Shown piece by piece: positions 30,246 to 41,640 of a stretch of DNA of 64,000 nt. The DNA is from Scheffersomyces stipitis CBS 6054 (lineage: Eukaryota > Ascomycota > Pichiomycetes > Serinales > Debaryomycetaceae). The notes beneath the pieces are model-generated. The model ran no database searches and had not been told where the DNA came from. It saw only the letters and a list, made by a program, of their open reading frames with translations. The translations under genes were made by a program, and so were the position numbers. Within the stretch, counting starts at the first letter, position 1. The number at the start of each line of letters is the position of its first letter. The stretch lies in contig NC_009046.1 of assembly GCF_000209165.1 (NCBI RefSeq), forward strand, positions 434,001 to 498,000. Reading direction: 5' to 3'.

Positions 30246-30489
30246 TTTACTTTCACTCTAAGCCATTTGCACTGTGCCCAAGGCCACCACACTGCTTGGT
30301 ATGCCTGAAGTATAAAAGTTGGTATATAGTCAATAACTAGCGAACTACTTTGAATCCCTGGGAGCAGCTTTTATTGAGCGTGATTATTCTATTGTTTACA
30401 TTACATACCCTGTGATGGCTAGCCTATATTTTCACTCTAATTTATCTACATGCTTACCACGTACATGTTCATTTTCTATAGTCAATGAC

Positions 30490-31785
30490 TTATTTTAAGG
30501 AAACCAACTTGATGTCAAAAGTCAATTCGGAGTTGGCTGGGATGCCTGGCAAGGCTTGCGAGCCGTAACCCATCTTGGCTGGGATTACAACTCTTCTTTC
30601 ACCACCGACAGCCATACCAGCAACACCCAAATCGAAACCCTTGATACATTCACCCTTACCCAAGCCGAAAGCAAATGGCTTACCAGTAGTGTTCTTGTCA
30701 AAGACCTTACCGTTCTTCAATTTTCCGACGTATCTGATGCCAACTCTGTTACCAGACTTAGCAGTTGGACCAGTACCGACCTTTCTGTCTTCGGTGACAA
30801 CACCTCCCAACAAGGTCTTGGTAGGGAACTTCTTGCCGTCCTTGGCAGCTTCCTTGGCAGCTTCTTTGGCTTCCTTAGCGGCTTCATCCTTCTTAGCTTT
30901 GGCTTCTTCCTTCTTTGCCTTTGCCTTTTCCTTCTTTTCCTTTTTCTTGTCAACCAAAGTAGAGCCAGTAGGACCCTGTTCCAATTCCTTTGTGAATTGA
31001 ACAGACTTCTTTTCTTCCTTCTTGGATTTCTTGGCCGACTTGGTTTCAGATTCTTCGGCGGCTCTCTTTTTCGTTCCCTTGGCTTCTTCTTCTTCAACCA
31101 ACTCTTCAATCTTACTTTCGATGTCAGATTCGTCTTCAAGGTCTTCCAAGTTGTAACCACCAACCAACTCGTCTTCTTCTGGACTCAAGTCATATTCGTC
31201 GTCATCGTAGTATTCATCGTCGTAGTCAGAGTCGTCGGAGTCTTCGTCTGCTGGATGTTCAACATAGTTACCAGTCAAGTGAATTGGGTACGAACCAGTG
31301 ACTACAAAGTAGACTTCTTCATCAGGCGAGATGGTCAAGTCAATGGTTTGTTGGTATTGAACCTTTGGAGACAAAGTACACACAACAAATTCAGATACAT
31401 CGTCTTCGTCATCTTCGTCGTCTTCGTCGTCTTCGTCTTCTTCTTCGTCTTCTTCTTCTTCTTCTTCCTTTTCGGCCCTCTTAGTCTTCTTGGACTTCTT
31501 GGACTTTTTGTCTTCTTCCTTTTCTTCTTCTTCTTCGTCTTCGTCTTCGTCTAATTCATCTTCTTCATCTTCGTCTTCGAAATCGTCTTCTTCATCGTCA
31601 ATGAAAGGATTCGATCTCTTCAACAATCTCAAGGTGGAAGGCTCTTCCTTGTCGTCGACAGCTTCTGGGTCAACAGCAGCCAAAGTCAATCTGATGGTGA
31701 CTGGATATTCATCCTCGATAGCAGGGACTGGGAAGAATGGCTTAACGGCCAAGTTGTAGGTCGAAATAGGAATCAAACTGGCCAT
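30490..31785 (-). CDS. FPR3: Nucleolar FKBP-type peptidyl-prolyl isomerase, Fpr3/Fpr4
   Basis: Histone chaperone and proline isomerase of the nucleolus/chromatin. The product is 431 residues. The N-terminal about 45 residues match the nucleoplasmin-like fold of this family ([20 protein letters not shown]). Long acidic Asp/Glu tracts alternate with Lys-rich nuclear-localisation blocks (about residues 60-320). The C-terminal about 105 residues form the FKBP domain, with [57 protein letters not shown] and the terminal [15 protein letters not shown]. Saccharomyces has the pair FPR3/FPR4; one gene here may stand for both. A long antisense open frame (30556-31554) is a mirror of the repetitive codons. 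A TATATATAT lies 66 bp upstream of the ATG. Confidence 0.93.
   Translation of the reverse strand: MASLIPISTYNLAVKPFFPVPAIEDEYPVTIRLTLAAVDPEAVDDKEEPSTLRLLKRSNPFIDDEEDDFEDEDEEDELDEDEDEEEEEKEEDKKSKKSKKTKRAEKEEEEEEDEEEDEDDEDDEDDEDDVSEFVVCTLSPKVQYQQTIDLTISPDEEVYFVVTGSYPIHLTGNYVEHPADEDSDDSDYDDEYYDDDEYDLSPEEDELVGGYNLEDLEDESDIESKIEELVEEEEAKGTKKRAAEESETKSAKKSKKEEKKSVQFTKELEQGPTGSTLVDKKKEKKEKAKAKKEEAKAKKDEAAKEAKEAAKEAAKDGKKFPTKTLLGGVVTEDRKVGTGPTAKSGNRVGIRYVGKLKNGKVFDKNTTGKPFAFGLGKGECIKGFDLGVAGMAVGGERRVVIPAKMGYGSQALPGIPANSELTFDIKLVSLK
31398..31620. repeat. Acidic-codon low-complexity tract inside FPR3
   Basis: Imperfect GAA/GAC/GAT/GAG repeats on the coding strand encode Asp/Glu runs. The tract is likely to vary in length between strains. 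Confidence 0.6.
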
Positions 31786-32212
31786 CTTTCTATTGTGAAT
31801 TGGTACTACTGGTGAAATTGCAAGAACAGTAGATAAGTGACAGAGTCCAACTATATATATGCTGTGATGAGATGAGGCAGGCTGGAATTTTTTTCACTGC
31901 GTGGGTCACGTGTGGTGTAATATAGAGACTTTCTGGTATCTGTACTCCAATATCTGATAATCCATATGATAACCTATACGATTAGCTATGCTATTCGAAC
32001 TTGCTATATATAACTTTTACTGTACCTACGTCAAGTTAATCGTATGAAATGTATTAAATATACAAAGAGAAAAATTTACACCAATAAAGTCTCATAACTG
32101 CAAGAAAAAGAGCTAATTAATAAATAGTATTATTCCTATTATGACTGACATACTATTAACATTAAGAAGTTTTTTTGGAAACGGAACGTATTAATTCGTT
32201 TTCTTCAGTTAC
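31786..32212. other. Intergenic, FPR3 promoter and RPL6 terminator
   Basis: 427 bp. Contains the TATATATAT at 31852-31860 and a CACGTG near 31906, both on the FPR3 side. Nothing else seen. Confidence 0.45.
31852..31860 (-). promoter_or_regulatory. TATA box candidate for FPR3
   Basis: TATATATAT 66 bp upstream of the FPR3 ATG. Confidence 0.4.
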
Positions 32213-33232
32213 TTAGAACTTCAATAAGTGTGGACGGTCACCGTTCTTCAAGGAGAAAGAAGCGGATAAGTATTGCTTTAATAATGGGGTCTTCTTGATT
32301 TCAGCTAACAAAGCAGCGTCAACAGACTTTTGGTCGGCGACTCTTTCAGCCTTGATTTCTTTCTTTGGTTGAGCTTCGTTGAACAAGTCAGCTTCGGACT
32401 TCTTGGATCTTGGGGTCTTTTCTCTGGCAAAGTATTCGACGTTGAACTTAGAAACGTCAACACCTTCGACGGAAACCTGGGTGGAAGTAGCAATGACGTA
32501 ACGAGCGTTGACTCTTCTCAATGGAACACCATTGATCTTGAATGGACCGGAAACCAACAAGGTGTTGTCTTCCAAGTTCTTCAAGTAGACGACTCTCTTA
32601 CCTCTGAATCTACCGGCCAACAAAATCAAGACGGTACCTGGAACTAACGAGGCACGCAACTTTTGTGGACGAGCAGTCTTTCTGGTTTGCTTTGGAGCTG
32701 GAACGTCTTCCGATTGGTACCACTTTGGAGCCTATAAAAATGTTAGTAATTGTTCTTCGTGATTAATATTTGGCTATTTGAGAATCTACTGGTGATTGGC
32801 ATGGATCGAAAGTTATTGAAAATCTTTTTGGAGCGAATAAATAAGTGTCCTTTTATTCTAGTAGCTGCAGTTTTATATCTTTCAATCGAGAAGATTAATA
32901 TATTAGTCCTCTTCGAGATAATGAATCTGAAAATTTTTCAACTCGGTTTGCTACAGTCAAAAGATTTGTGAATAGAGACAACTTTCTCAAAAGCACTGGG
33001 ATATTCTTGGTAGATAAGTCTTGATGCAATATGGAGTTGTTCTGATGTTGTTTGCTCTGACATTCGTGTCTTACTTTTATTCGATACAAGAATCTTCAAC
33101 TGGGTTTTTCATCTTCAATAATCCACTTCCAGATGTCTGTTTTCAATCAAACCAACGATGCGTGGATAACACCAGTAGTCTGTATCCCTTCTATAGCCTT
33201 CTGATATACTTATAACATACAATTTGGCTCAT
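32213..33232 (-). CDS. RPL6: 60S ribosomal protein L6 (eL6), two exons
   Basis: Cytoplasmic large-subunit protein. I model exon 1 at 33232-33221 (MSQI), an intron at 33220-32732 and exon 2 at 32731-32213, giving 176 residues, the same length as Saccharomyces Rpl6. Exon 2 begins [20 protein letters not shown] and continues [57 protein letters not shown] and the C-terminal [16 protein letters not shown]. The intron follows from three facts: no in-frame ATG precedes APKWYQ in exon 2, a TTACTAAC branch and TATAG 3' site sit directly before it, and GTATGT directly follows the MSQI codons. Reading only from 32659 would omit the first 28 residues. The promoter carries CACGTG and CAGTCACA elements. 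Confidence 0.93.
32732..33220 (-). other. RPL6 intron
   Basis: 489 nt, long for a yeast intron but usual for a ribosomal protein gene. 5' site GTATGT (33220-33215), branch TTACTAAC (about 32749-32742), 3' site TATAG ending at 32732. Phase 0. I looked for C/D-box snoRNA motifs inside and saw none convincing. Confidence 0.87.
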
Positions 33233-33988
33233 TTTGATCTAGCTGTTTGGTGATAGGTATGAAAAGATGGTAGATTGTAAAAAATACTCTACAAATTTTT
33301 TTGATACTATTTTTCGCTGTAAGAGATTTTTGGAAGAGTGAGAATGAGAAATTAAAGGGTGTGCACACAGCGACGAGGTCTGTCACTCAGTTTTTCACTA
33401 CCTACCAGCAAGTTAATATGAGGATGAGTGCACATAGTGCGTGAGACCCAGAAAACCAAATTCACGTGTAGACAAAAAGCAGTCACAATTTGCTTTCAGT
33501 CATGTGATGCAAATATCAAAGTCGCATTTGCTTGACTTGGAAGGAGACGGAATGTTCGGCTTATGTGCCGTACCAAGGTGACTGTTGAATCTATTCAGAT
33601 GGCTCAGTCCAACATATTAACTATGGGAAATTGAGATACAGAAAATTTACCTTGAATGGACCAGAGTAACTGCAATTGTCATTGTTTAGATCATATGAGA
33701 TGGTATATCAAGTTAACAGCTATTTGCTCAACTAAATCTCTGTATTAGTGCACAGTTTGTGTCTCTTGAATTTTGCAATCTCGTAGGTTCTACTATCTGC
33801 AGTGCCTAATCTGGGGTGCTATTATCGCCATTTTGCAGCCGAATATTGCAACCCTTCACTGTAGACATTCTAATATAGGAACAATTTTGTAATATCAAAA
33901 CTAAACATAATACATACAAATTCGCCTTGAATCAAATAGAAAAGGCAAATTACTAAATAACAAAATTAAAAAATCAACGACATTCTCT
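33233..33988. other. Intergenic, RPL6 promoter and TCB3 terminator
   Basis: 756 bp. It holds the probable ribosomal-protein promoter elements at 33463-33487. No ORF of note. Confidence 0.45.
33463..33487. promoter_or_regulatory. CACGTG and CAGTCACA elements in the RPL6 promoter
   Basis: A Cbf1-type CACGTG (33463-33468) and CAGTCACA (33480-33487), identical to the HomolD box of fission-yeast ribosomal genes, stand 11 nt apart about 240 bp upstream of the RPL6 ATG. A TCATGTGA follows near 33499. Cbf1 takes part in ribosomal-protein promoters of Candida; use here is inferred. Confidence 0.4.
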
Positions 33989-36900
33989 TCAGTTGTATCT
34001 AACGTTTACAACCAATTGTCCACTACCAACATTCAATTCCAAATTGTCAGGTCTGCCGATGACATCAGACAACTTCACAGTAGCCTGACCCAACGACACA
34101 TTCTTTCCAAAGGTGTGGTGTTCTCTAATGTCGAAAATAAGCTCACCTTCGGTAACGGACTTAAATGGTACGCTTTCGTTCCACTTGAATGTATTGGCGC
34201 TTTTGTCGCCCTTGGTGTTTCTGGTCTTGAACAAGTCCTTTTGTTTGGTGGGTTGCTTCAATACTACCTTGACTTCCACTGGATCTTTGGTGTTAAGATT
34301 GGATGCTGAGACGATTGTAAGCCTTCCTGGAATAGCTCCGGGAGCAAAGCTACTTGCGATACTGGCAGCATCTGAAGCAGCGCTAGGAGTTCTGAGATGT
34401 CCAGGAATTGGAGGTCTGGCTATGCCGTCAACCTGTGAGTGTTGAAGAGAATTGGAGACTGGAGCAGCTCCAGATCTCAAGCTTTGCAATTCTGCCGATT
34501 TGTTAACCACTTCTCTTCCCTTCTTTGAGGGACTCATTGGGCTGTGTCTGCTAGCATTGTCATGCGCAGCTTCAGATTCGATGTCGCTGAAGTTCTTATC
34601 ATGACTTGCAAAACTATCATCTGCTATAGTAGAGGTTTCGTCGCCATTGCTTGAATGCTTCTTCTTCAGTCTTCCAAATCCTTTAAGAAATGAACCTCCC
34701 CTAGCAATACCTTCTGAAGCAATACCTCCTACACCGCCTACGACTCCTCCGGCGACAGCTCCAGCACCTCCTACAACTCCACCTGCAACGTTTCCGGCAA
34801 CGTCAGCAGCACCACCAACTACGTTCATTGGTGCATCAAAGTTCAAGTCCATTGGTAATGCTGACTTAGCAGCCAACTTAGGTCTGATGTACTCTGGCTT
34901 GAAAGTGGCTCTCAAGTTAATCCTACCTTGAGTGTCCAATTCAGATGAAAACTCTTGAGTCTTTGATGGCTCAAGAGAGGACAAATTCACAACTGTCTTG
35001 CCAATCAATTCATCATCGTGAGTGTAATCCCAATCGTACACTTCTAAGACAATTGATTGTCTGGATCTCGAAAGCAAGGAGAAATCAACACTTTCATTCC
35101 AAACTGGGCTCAAAGTCTTTCTCTTCTTATCTGTCTTGAGGATTTCTTTGCCGTCCAACTTCACTACACACAATGGATCTGACTTTCCGTTCGTGTCAAC
35201 AGACTTCAAGTTGTCCGCACCTATAACCTCAAGCTTAACCTTACCAATATCCAATACGGTATCCAAAGGATTCAATTGAACGTCGGAAGGAATGAATTCC
35301 AATTGAAGCTTGACTTGATTTCTGTCTTGGATTCTCAAGGTAATGGGCTTAGAATATGACTTCTTTAGTATATCCAAAGTATCAAATATCTGTTCGGCAA
35401 TGATGTCACTTTCAAAGTCAACTTCGACCTTTTTGGCAATTCTGATGATCAACTTAGAAAGAGGTAAGTCTCTAACAAAACCGTCACCAGAAGATGGAAC
35501 CGATAGACGGTTACCTTCTGATTTAGGAGAAACTCCTGAAGAGTAAGCTTGTTCATCAAACAATGTGTGAACATAGACATCAGACTTTTCGAACGAACCA
35601 CCCAACAAATGAACAGAAACAATTCCGGATCTGTACTTGATGGAAGAGTCCAAACCCATTTGAACCTTCTTTGGCTCGACCACTTCTTCTTCTTCAACCT
35701 CAATCCATTCATATTCGTTTGGCTTTTCTTTAAAGAGTTTTTCGTCTGCGGCTTGCTTAGCAATTGCTGCGGCTTCTTTCTCTTTGACTTCTTCCAAGTA
35801 AGCTTCCTTGTTCTTTATCTGAGACAAGGAATATACTGGAATGGCAGGAATAAAGGAAACTGAGTAATAGATAGTACCAGTAGGTTGACCATTGAAGATA
35901 ACTGGTTGCTCAAGAATAGTATCAGCACCATCATGTGGTAAGAAGTACCCATTTTGGTCTCTCTTTAGGAAGTCTCCAATGTGAACGGCAGCAGTACCCA
36001 ACGATCTGTCCTTACCTTCAGGTTCTTCGTCCATGATCTGGAGCAAGTAATGTTGATGTTCGTTAGCAACTGGTAAAAAGTATGCCGTATTGAACAAAGG
36101 ATCGAGTGTATTTTCGAATGTGGCTGTTTTTGCTCTCAACTTACCATTCAACAAAACTCTGACATACGGATCAACCAATCCAACAGCCTCCAAGTTCTTG
36201 AGGGATTTGGCCGAACGCAAATGTAACCTTAAACCACCAATAGGAGCATTTTCGTGAGTCTTGACAATAGAGGTATCATCAATCTTGATAGCTTTCCAGT
36301 TAGCAGTGATTCTCACACGTGGCCTTGGACCACCTTCTGTCACTGGATCAGTTTCAATCCATTCCTGACCTCTACTGGTTTCAAAGACTAGATCTTGCAA
36401 GTTGGAATTCAATTTGGCTACAATAGTGTCATCCACAGAGTCCTTAATCAAGACCTGGACGGTCGTTTCAGACTGCTGAGTGATTAAAGATTCAAGTGAT
36501 TGGCCCCAAGATGGTTCGTTTGTTCTTCTCAATCTACGACATTTCTTAACCAACTCATCATTAACATAAATCTCAGCGTAGGGGTTTAAAATACCAAGAA
36601 CTGAACTTGATATATCCAAATCTCTAGCTTCATGCAAGTTCAACTTCAAGATACCAACTTCAGCATCAAGAATAGGTTCCTTAGTTCCATCTTCTAATAC
36701 CAAAGGTGCACGGACTGGGAAGTACTTCAAGTTGAACTCAATCTTACCAACAGCCTTTCCACTTTCAGTTAAGGTTTTGATCACGTTATTGTGAGCTTCT
36801 TCTTGTAACAAGTCGGCCAACTGGAAATCTACACTTCCTATCAACTGATCATCAGCCTTGTCTTCAACAAGATGGAAAACGTTGAAGTTCAAGTGGTTAC

Positions 36901-39028
36901 CGTCCAATTGGTTAACCAACAAGTACTTGGTTTCATTGTAGACAGGATCGTTGATAAGCTTCTTAACAGTGGTCTTTTCGTTAATGCTAGCATTGTTAGA
37001 AATTTTAAGCTGAACGTATGGATTAATACTGTTTGGCTTAGTAGGGTTACCTTTCTTCAACTTTTGCAAACGTAAGACGGTAACGGCAATTACACCAATA
37101 GAATCGTTTGATTGCGCAGCCAACATTTCTTCAACATCAACATCAAACGAATTGGGAGCGTAGAACATAGGACGAAGGATCGAGTGGATAACACCATTCA
37201 CGACAGTTCTCAAACCTGGAATGAACGACATGATATCAAGACCAAGAGTGTCACCACCCATAGGCTTGAAACCATATTCAATTGTTGGAGCTTCCAAGAA
37301 TTGAACAGAGACAATCTTGACGTGGGGGAAATTTTGACTCAACTTCAATCTGATTTTCAATCTTCCCGTCATAGACATATCCTCAACCAAGACAGGGAAA
37401 GACTTGGAGATAAAAGCCTTTCCGATGGTGACACCCAAAGCAACCTTAGGGTCGATTTTTTTCTTGATTTCGGCCTTGGTCATTCCATCAGTGTCGTTGG
37501 GTGTGAAGGAGAAGTCCCAGTCCATTTCAATATGGTCTTCAGCCTTCTTAGGGTACGATCTCACAGAGTTTATTCTAGGAGCCTTGGAACCCAAAGTAAA
37601 TTCATCCAAAGATAACTTGTCAATACCAAAACCAGGGGCCAAATCCTTCAAGATACCATTAGCAATGGTCAAAACCATTTCTGACATGGCAGGCATATAG
37701 ATGACCCAAAACTTGTCCAAGAAGGAATTCAACCATTCCATGGTTTCAGCTTCGTTATCCAAACGGTTGATAGCGTTGACTCTGGCCAAGTCATCTCTGA
37801 TGTCTCTATTGAATCTTCTAAACTCCGAACGGTAGATGGAGTTGGTAAACAAGAGAACGACGATAAGGGACAAGAATCCTCCACCCCATTTAGCACCAAG
37901 CCACGAGAAAAAACAAGTACCAATAATCAAAGAGCAATTCCAGTACCAGTCACCGTAGAAGTGATCCTTGACATAAGCTTCGATGACTTTGGAAGTGTTC
38001 AAGGCACCCTCTTTATCAGTTGGACTGGAATAATCCCACGAGCCGACGTTTTTCCACGAGAAAGTGGTGTTGTCTCTTATACTAACTTTTGGATGTTTTT
38101 CTGACGTAGGGGGTACTTCTTTGGAAATAGAGCCAACTTCTGGAAGAGCCTCTTTGGAAATAGAACTACGAGGAGCTTCCTTGGAAGCAGATGAAGATTT
38201 AGCATCTTTTATAGAAGAATGAGATTTTTCGGAAGCTGTTTTTGAAGCAATCTTCTTTAATGGGTTAGTAATAACGGCTGGAATTGAAGAGGATCTAGAT
38301 ACTGGAGCTGTCTTAGCAGCTGGAACGGAGCCTCTGGATGTAGGAGCAGAAGTTGGCTGAACATTTGCTGTCGAAGCTGAACTAGACCTAGATGCTTGCG
38401 ATTGATCTGCTTGAATTGAATCAGTTCTAGATTCATGTTTTGGTGCAGCTGGAAGAGAAGAAACAGGTGCCTGAGAAATAGGTGCCTGCTGTTGAATCGC
38501 ATTGGTAGCTTGGTTAAGTGCTTTTGGGAGAGAACTGTGCAGCAATTGCTCGCCTGTGTTCTTTATCTCTTCTGCAATTGCGGCTGGAGCGTCTTTAGGA
38601 GGCACTGGAGGAGCGTAACCGGCTGCTGGGTCAAACGTTCTAGGAGTACCTGATCCAGCAGAAACAGCTTGGTTGGCTGGATAGCCATTCTTGTCTGTGC
38701 CATTACTGTTGAGCACGCCGTTGACCTTTTCCACGACGTTCTCGGTGTCTGCCTTAAGGGCATTGATATGATTTTGATCCTGACAAGTTAGTACTGAAAT
38801 GATAATAGAGTGGAAGAGAAGTAGTACATTTTCAAGGCTCCATTCAACAGATTCGCAACAACTGCCATCAAAAGCTGTTGATACCATTGTCTACATTTCC
38901 CCTACATTATTTGACAACTCAATCTTCAGTTGAACTGGCAATTCGACGTAGTCTCTCGATTCAATAACCTGAAATTCGGGGAAGGCTACAAAGCCCACAC
39001 TACTCCTCGAAAACAAAACACGTACCAT
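33989..39028 (-). CDS. TCB3: Tricalbin (ER-plasma membrane tether), Tcb3-like, probable two exons
   Basis: Extended-synaptotagmin relative that tethers cortical ER to the plasma membrane and moves lipid. I favour exon 1 being only the ATG (39028-39026), an intron at 39025-38780 and exon 2 at 38779-33989, giving 1597 residues beginning MDQNHINALKAD. An unspliced alternative starts at 38887. Order of parts: a disordered Ser/Ala/Pro-rich N-terminus (about 1-260), a hydrophobic hairpin (about 277-315, ending GGGFLSLIVVLLFTNS), an SMP lipid-transfer domain (about 335-530, with DWDFSFTPNDTDGMT and LEAPTIEYGFKPMGGD), then five C2-like domains (roughly 560-680, 700-820, 845-960, 1180-1290 and 1500-1597). 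One has the DxDxxxxDE-type calcium loop DWDYTHDDELIG. A Gly/Ala/Val repeat (VVGGAADVAGNVAGGVVGG) lies before the last C2. Length and five C2 domains favour Tcb3 over Tcb1/Tcb2. Confidence 0.88.
38780..39025 (-). other. Probable TCB3 intron directly after the start codon
   Basis: 246 nt: 5' site GTACGT immediately after ATG (39025-39020), branch TACTAAC (38793-38787), 3' site CAG ending at 38780. Splicing joins ATG to GAT in frame. Confidence 0.7.
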
Positions 39029-40156
39029 TTCTATTCTCTCAAGCTCACTAGCTGGAATTGCACGCAGTCAATTGCACAAGTTCCGAGAATAGAAAAGGAA
39101 GAATTCAAAGTAATTGGAGATATAGAAGGAAAATGACTGTGACAGAATAAAAAGACGTATGAAATTGCCAGTGCCTGGTTTGGAGAGTCAGGCTAACATG
39201 CAATAGGATGAGGTCCAACTGGAACCACGTCCTGGCGTTTTGCAGGTTGCCCGACGTCAATGCAACACTTCCACGGTGATGAGTTGCAAGTTACATCATA
39301 ACCTGCAGAATCTCCGATTGTCTCTAGCAGAGCCCCTTGTTTTTGTATTCTGTGCATTGACACAGAATTTCAAGATAACATCCGTGCCGCAGTAGTAGAA
39401 GCCGAGTGGACAGACAGGGCAATAGGAGACGGAAAGGGGAACACGATTGCATACTCTGGCAGTAAGCCACTATTGCTGTCGTTGACCTTGGTGATCCCTA
39501 ATACTCGAATGATAGGAGGTCGGGGTCATTTGGAGAAATTGGGAGACTATTCTGGTAGAGGAGATTATTTTCTGAGTATTTTATAATCTCGAGAGTTTGA
39601 GGATTTTTCAAATTTCGCAACATTTCTTATCAATTCCTATTAATTGAGACGAGAACTAATTGGCAATGTGGGACTAAACTGAATACTACGAGTAACATAT
39701 GATAGTAATGCTAGTATTGTTAATGAGATAAAGTATGCCAGAAGTTGACGATATCCAGAGTTGTTTCGATTATATTTGAACTGATAGCAGGATACCGATT
39801 AGTGATGATGAAGGAATTAGAAAATTGATTATACTCTTCTGAAGCGTAAAACGAGCCATAAATGAGCACGTTCAAATCTTACAGACACCAGGGGTATGCA
39901 ACAGCATTTCAACACTACTCGTCCCTCCTACGGTTCAGCTTGTTGGTACCTATAAAATCTTCACCAATTCTATCACGTGAGTACAACGAACCATTTAGTG
40001 AAGTACATATCCCTGTCATACAGCTAGTAAATTAGTTTATATTGAAATTTGTTTTATATTTAACATGCTATTTTATAATTAATAAAAAGTCTACTTGTAT
40101 CCCTCTCTTGATCAAGTCTAACAAAATACAATTGAGAAGTAAAATCACTAGCGGAC
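39029..40156. other. Intergenic, TCB3 promoter and RPS1 terminator
   Basis: About 1.1 kb. A TCACGTGA-like site is near 39975. No supportable ORF, RNA gene or repeat. Confidence 0.45.
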
Positions 40157-40927
40157 TTAAACAGATTCTAAAACAACATCCTTGAAGCCGGCGTTGACCT
40201 TCTTACCCTTTTCTTCGGTGGAACCTTCACCGTGCAAGGCCAACAAAGCACCCAAGTCGAACTTAGGTTGTTTTAACAACTTAACCTTTCTGATGTGGAC
40301 ATTTTGCAATGGGAAGATGGTTTGAGTGGACTTTTCAATTTCACGGCCAATGACTTCTGGGATCAACTTGGAGGTTAATTGAGCCAAGGTGACGTTGGAA
40401 ACTTCTCTTTGCATGATTTCGATCATCTTCTTTCTGACTTCTCTCAACTTGGAGGATTGAGCGTAGGTAGTCTTCTTGATTTGGTTGGCTTGTCTCTTGG
40501 TGAAGGCAATGGCGAAGACTCTCAAGACGTAGTCGTCAGAGGTCTTGACGGTGACGTTGGCTTCAACCAAAGATTGCCACTTTCTGACCAAGGATCTTAA
40601 CTTGTCGGAAGTGAAGTCCAAACCGTGGAAGTTGGTCAATAAGTTCTTACCTTGGACTTCGTCAACTCTCAATTTAATCTTTCTGTAGGAGTGGTCTTCG
40701 GAACCTTGCAAGTCAGCCAAGGATACTTCGACAACACGACCCTTCAAACCATCGGCGGCGTTCTTCAAACCGGTGGATCTGTTGATCAAGGTCTTACCAA
40801 CGTTTCTGTTTTCGAAGGTAGATGGGGCCTTGATGTCAAACCAATCCTTTCTGGTGAATGGGTCGACGACCTTCTTCTTCAAACCCTTCTTACCCTTGGA
40901 CAATCTCTTGTTCTTACCGACAGCCAT
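40157..40927 (-). CDS. RPS1: 40S ribosomal protein S1 (eS1, S3a)
   Basis: Small-subunit protein, 256 residues, full length with no intron. The N-terminus [20 protein letters not shown], then [68 protein letters not shown] and LPEVIGRE-like [14 protein letters not shown] match eS1 proteins from end to end. Codon use is strongly biased to a few yeast-preferred codons, as expected of a highly expressed gene. The start is the ATG at 40927-40925. Upstream, 371 bp from the ATG, is an 18-bp Tbf1-type palindrome. Divergent from TEM1. Confidence 0.97.
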   Translation of the reverse strand: MAVGKNKRLSKGKKGLKKKVVDPFTRKDWFDIKAPSTFENRNVGKTLINRSTGLKNAADGLKGRVVEVSLADLQGSEDHSYRKIKLRVDEVQGKNLLTNFHGLDFTSDKLRSLVRKWQSLVEANVTVKTSDDYVLRVFAIAFTKRQANQIKKTTYAQSSKLREVRKKMIEIMQREVSNVTLAQLTSKLIPEVIGREIEKSTQTIFPLQNVHIRKVKLLKQPKFDLGALLALHGEGSTEEKGKKVNAGFKDVVLESV

Positions 40928-41640
40928 ATTGATATATACGTTATAGGTGTTGTGTGTTCAAAACCTTCAAAACGAAAAAGACGTAGTTAAATTTTTTCAA
41001 TGAAGTTTTTTCCCTTCCCTAGCAAACCTACAGATGAAAAATTTCCTGCGACGTTTGTGCCTTGAGATTTTCACTCTGGGTAGTGTGCTGTGCACAAAGC
41101 CTGGGGCTCACAGCTTAACTATGGCGAGCAAAAGTTTGCTACCAAATTAGCGAGCATGGCCCCTCTGCAGGAATCTCACTTTCTGGGTGTGCATACAGAA
41201 CCAATTTGCATAGAAAGACGGGAGAAGGCATATGGGAGACGCAGCGTTAATTATGGAGTACGTGACTCGAAGAGAGCGCACGGGAAAGTCGCACAGTCTA
41301 GGGCTCCAGCCCTAGAACATCTGAGCGGAATTCGAAAGTTCTCCAGTTCGCACTGTTTTTCTCTGGCGCACACAATAATTGTGCACTTTAGGAAAAGCTC
41401 CAGACAGCCCCAGAAATCATTCCTTGCCGCGACATTCTGATTTCGGTCTGTCCACTCTGAACTTGTAGCACAACGACATTCATGCCTCTGCCTGACGACA
41501 TCCATGTAAACAAACCCTTTACCCGATTCAGATTCACGAGATCAAATCACGTCTTCTAAACCGAAGTCTTCTAGTAAACAAAACAAGGGAAGACAACCAC
41601 AGCAGTGCTGCTTCAACGATATACACAAATTGTCACCACA
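40928..41640. other. Intergenic, divergent promoters of RPS1 and TEM1
   Basis: 713 bp, containing the Tbf1-type palindrome at 41298-41315. No gene. Confidence 0.5.
41298..41315. promoter_or_regulatory. Tbf1-type palindrome upstream of RPS1
   Basis: CTAGGGCTCCAGCCCTAG is a perfect inverted repeat of CTAGGGCT with a 2-nt centre. Paired AGGGCTA/TAGCCCT sites bound by Tbf1 are a hallmark of ribosomal-protein promoters in Candida-type yeasts. Confidence 0.65.

Larger units (their letters stand above)
29273..30489. other. Intergenic, HMG1 promoter and FPR3 terminator
   Basis: About 1.2 kb. Contains the facing TCGTATA pair, two further CGTATA cores (29538-29543 and 29902-29907), an imperfect 17-bp tandem repeat (30212-30245) and a palindrome AGCATATGCT near 30107. 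No ORF I can support. Confidence 0.45.

Noticed and set aside
30556..31554. 332-codon plus-strand open frame antisense to FPR3
   Set aside because: It is the mirror of the Glu/Asp/Lys-rich codon repeats of FPR3 (runs of Phe, Leu and Val); such frames arise automatically opposite acidic tracts.
32732..33220. snoRNA inside the RPL6 intron
   Set aside because: No RTGATGA/CTGA box pair on the coding strand with suitable spacing.
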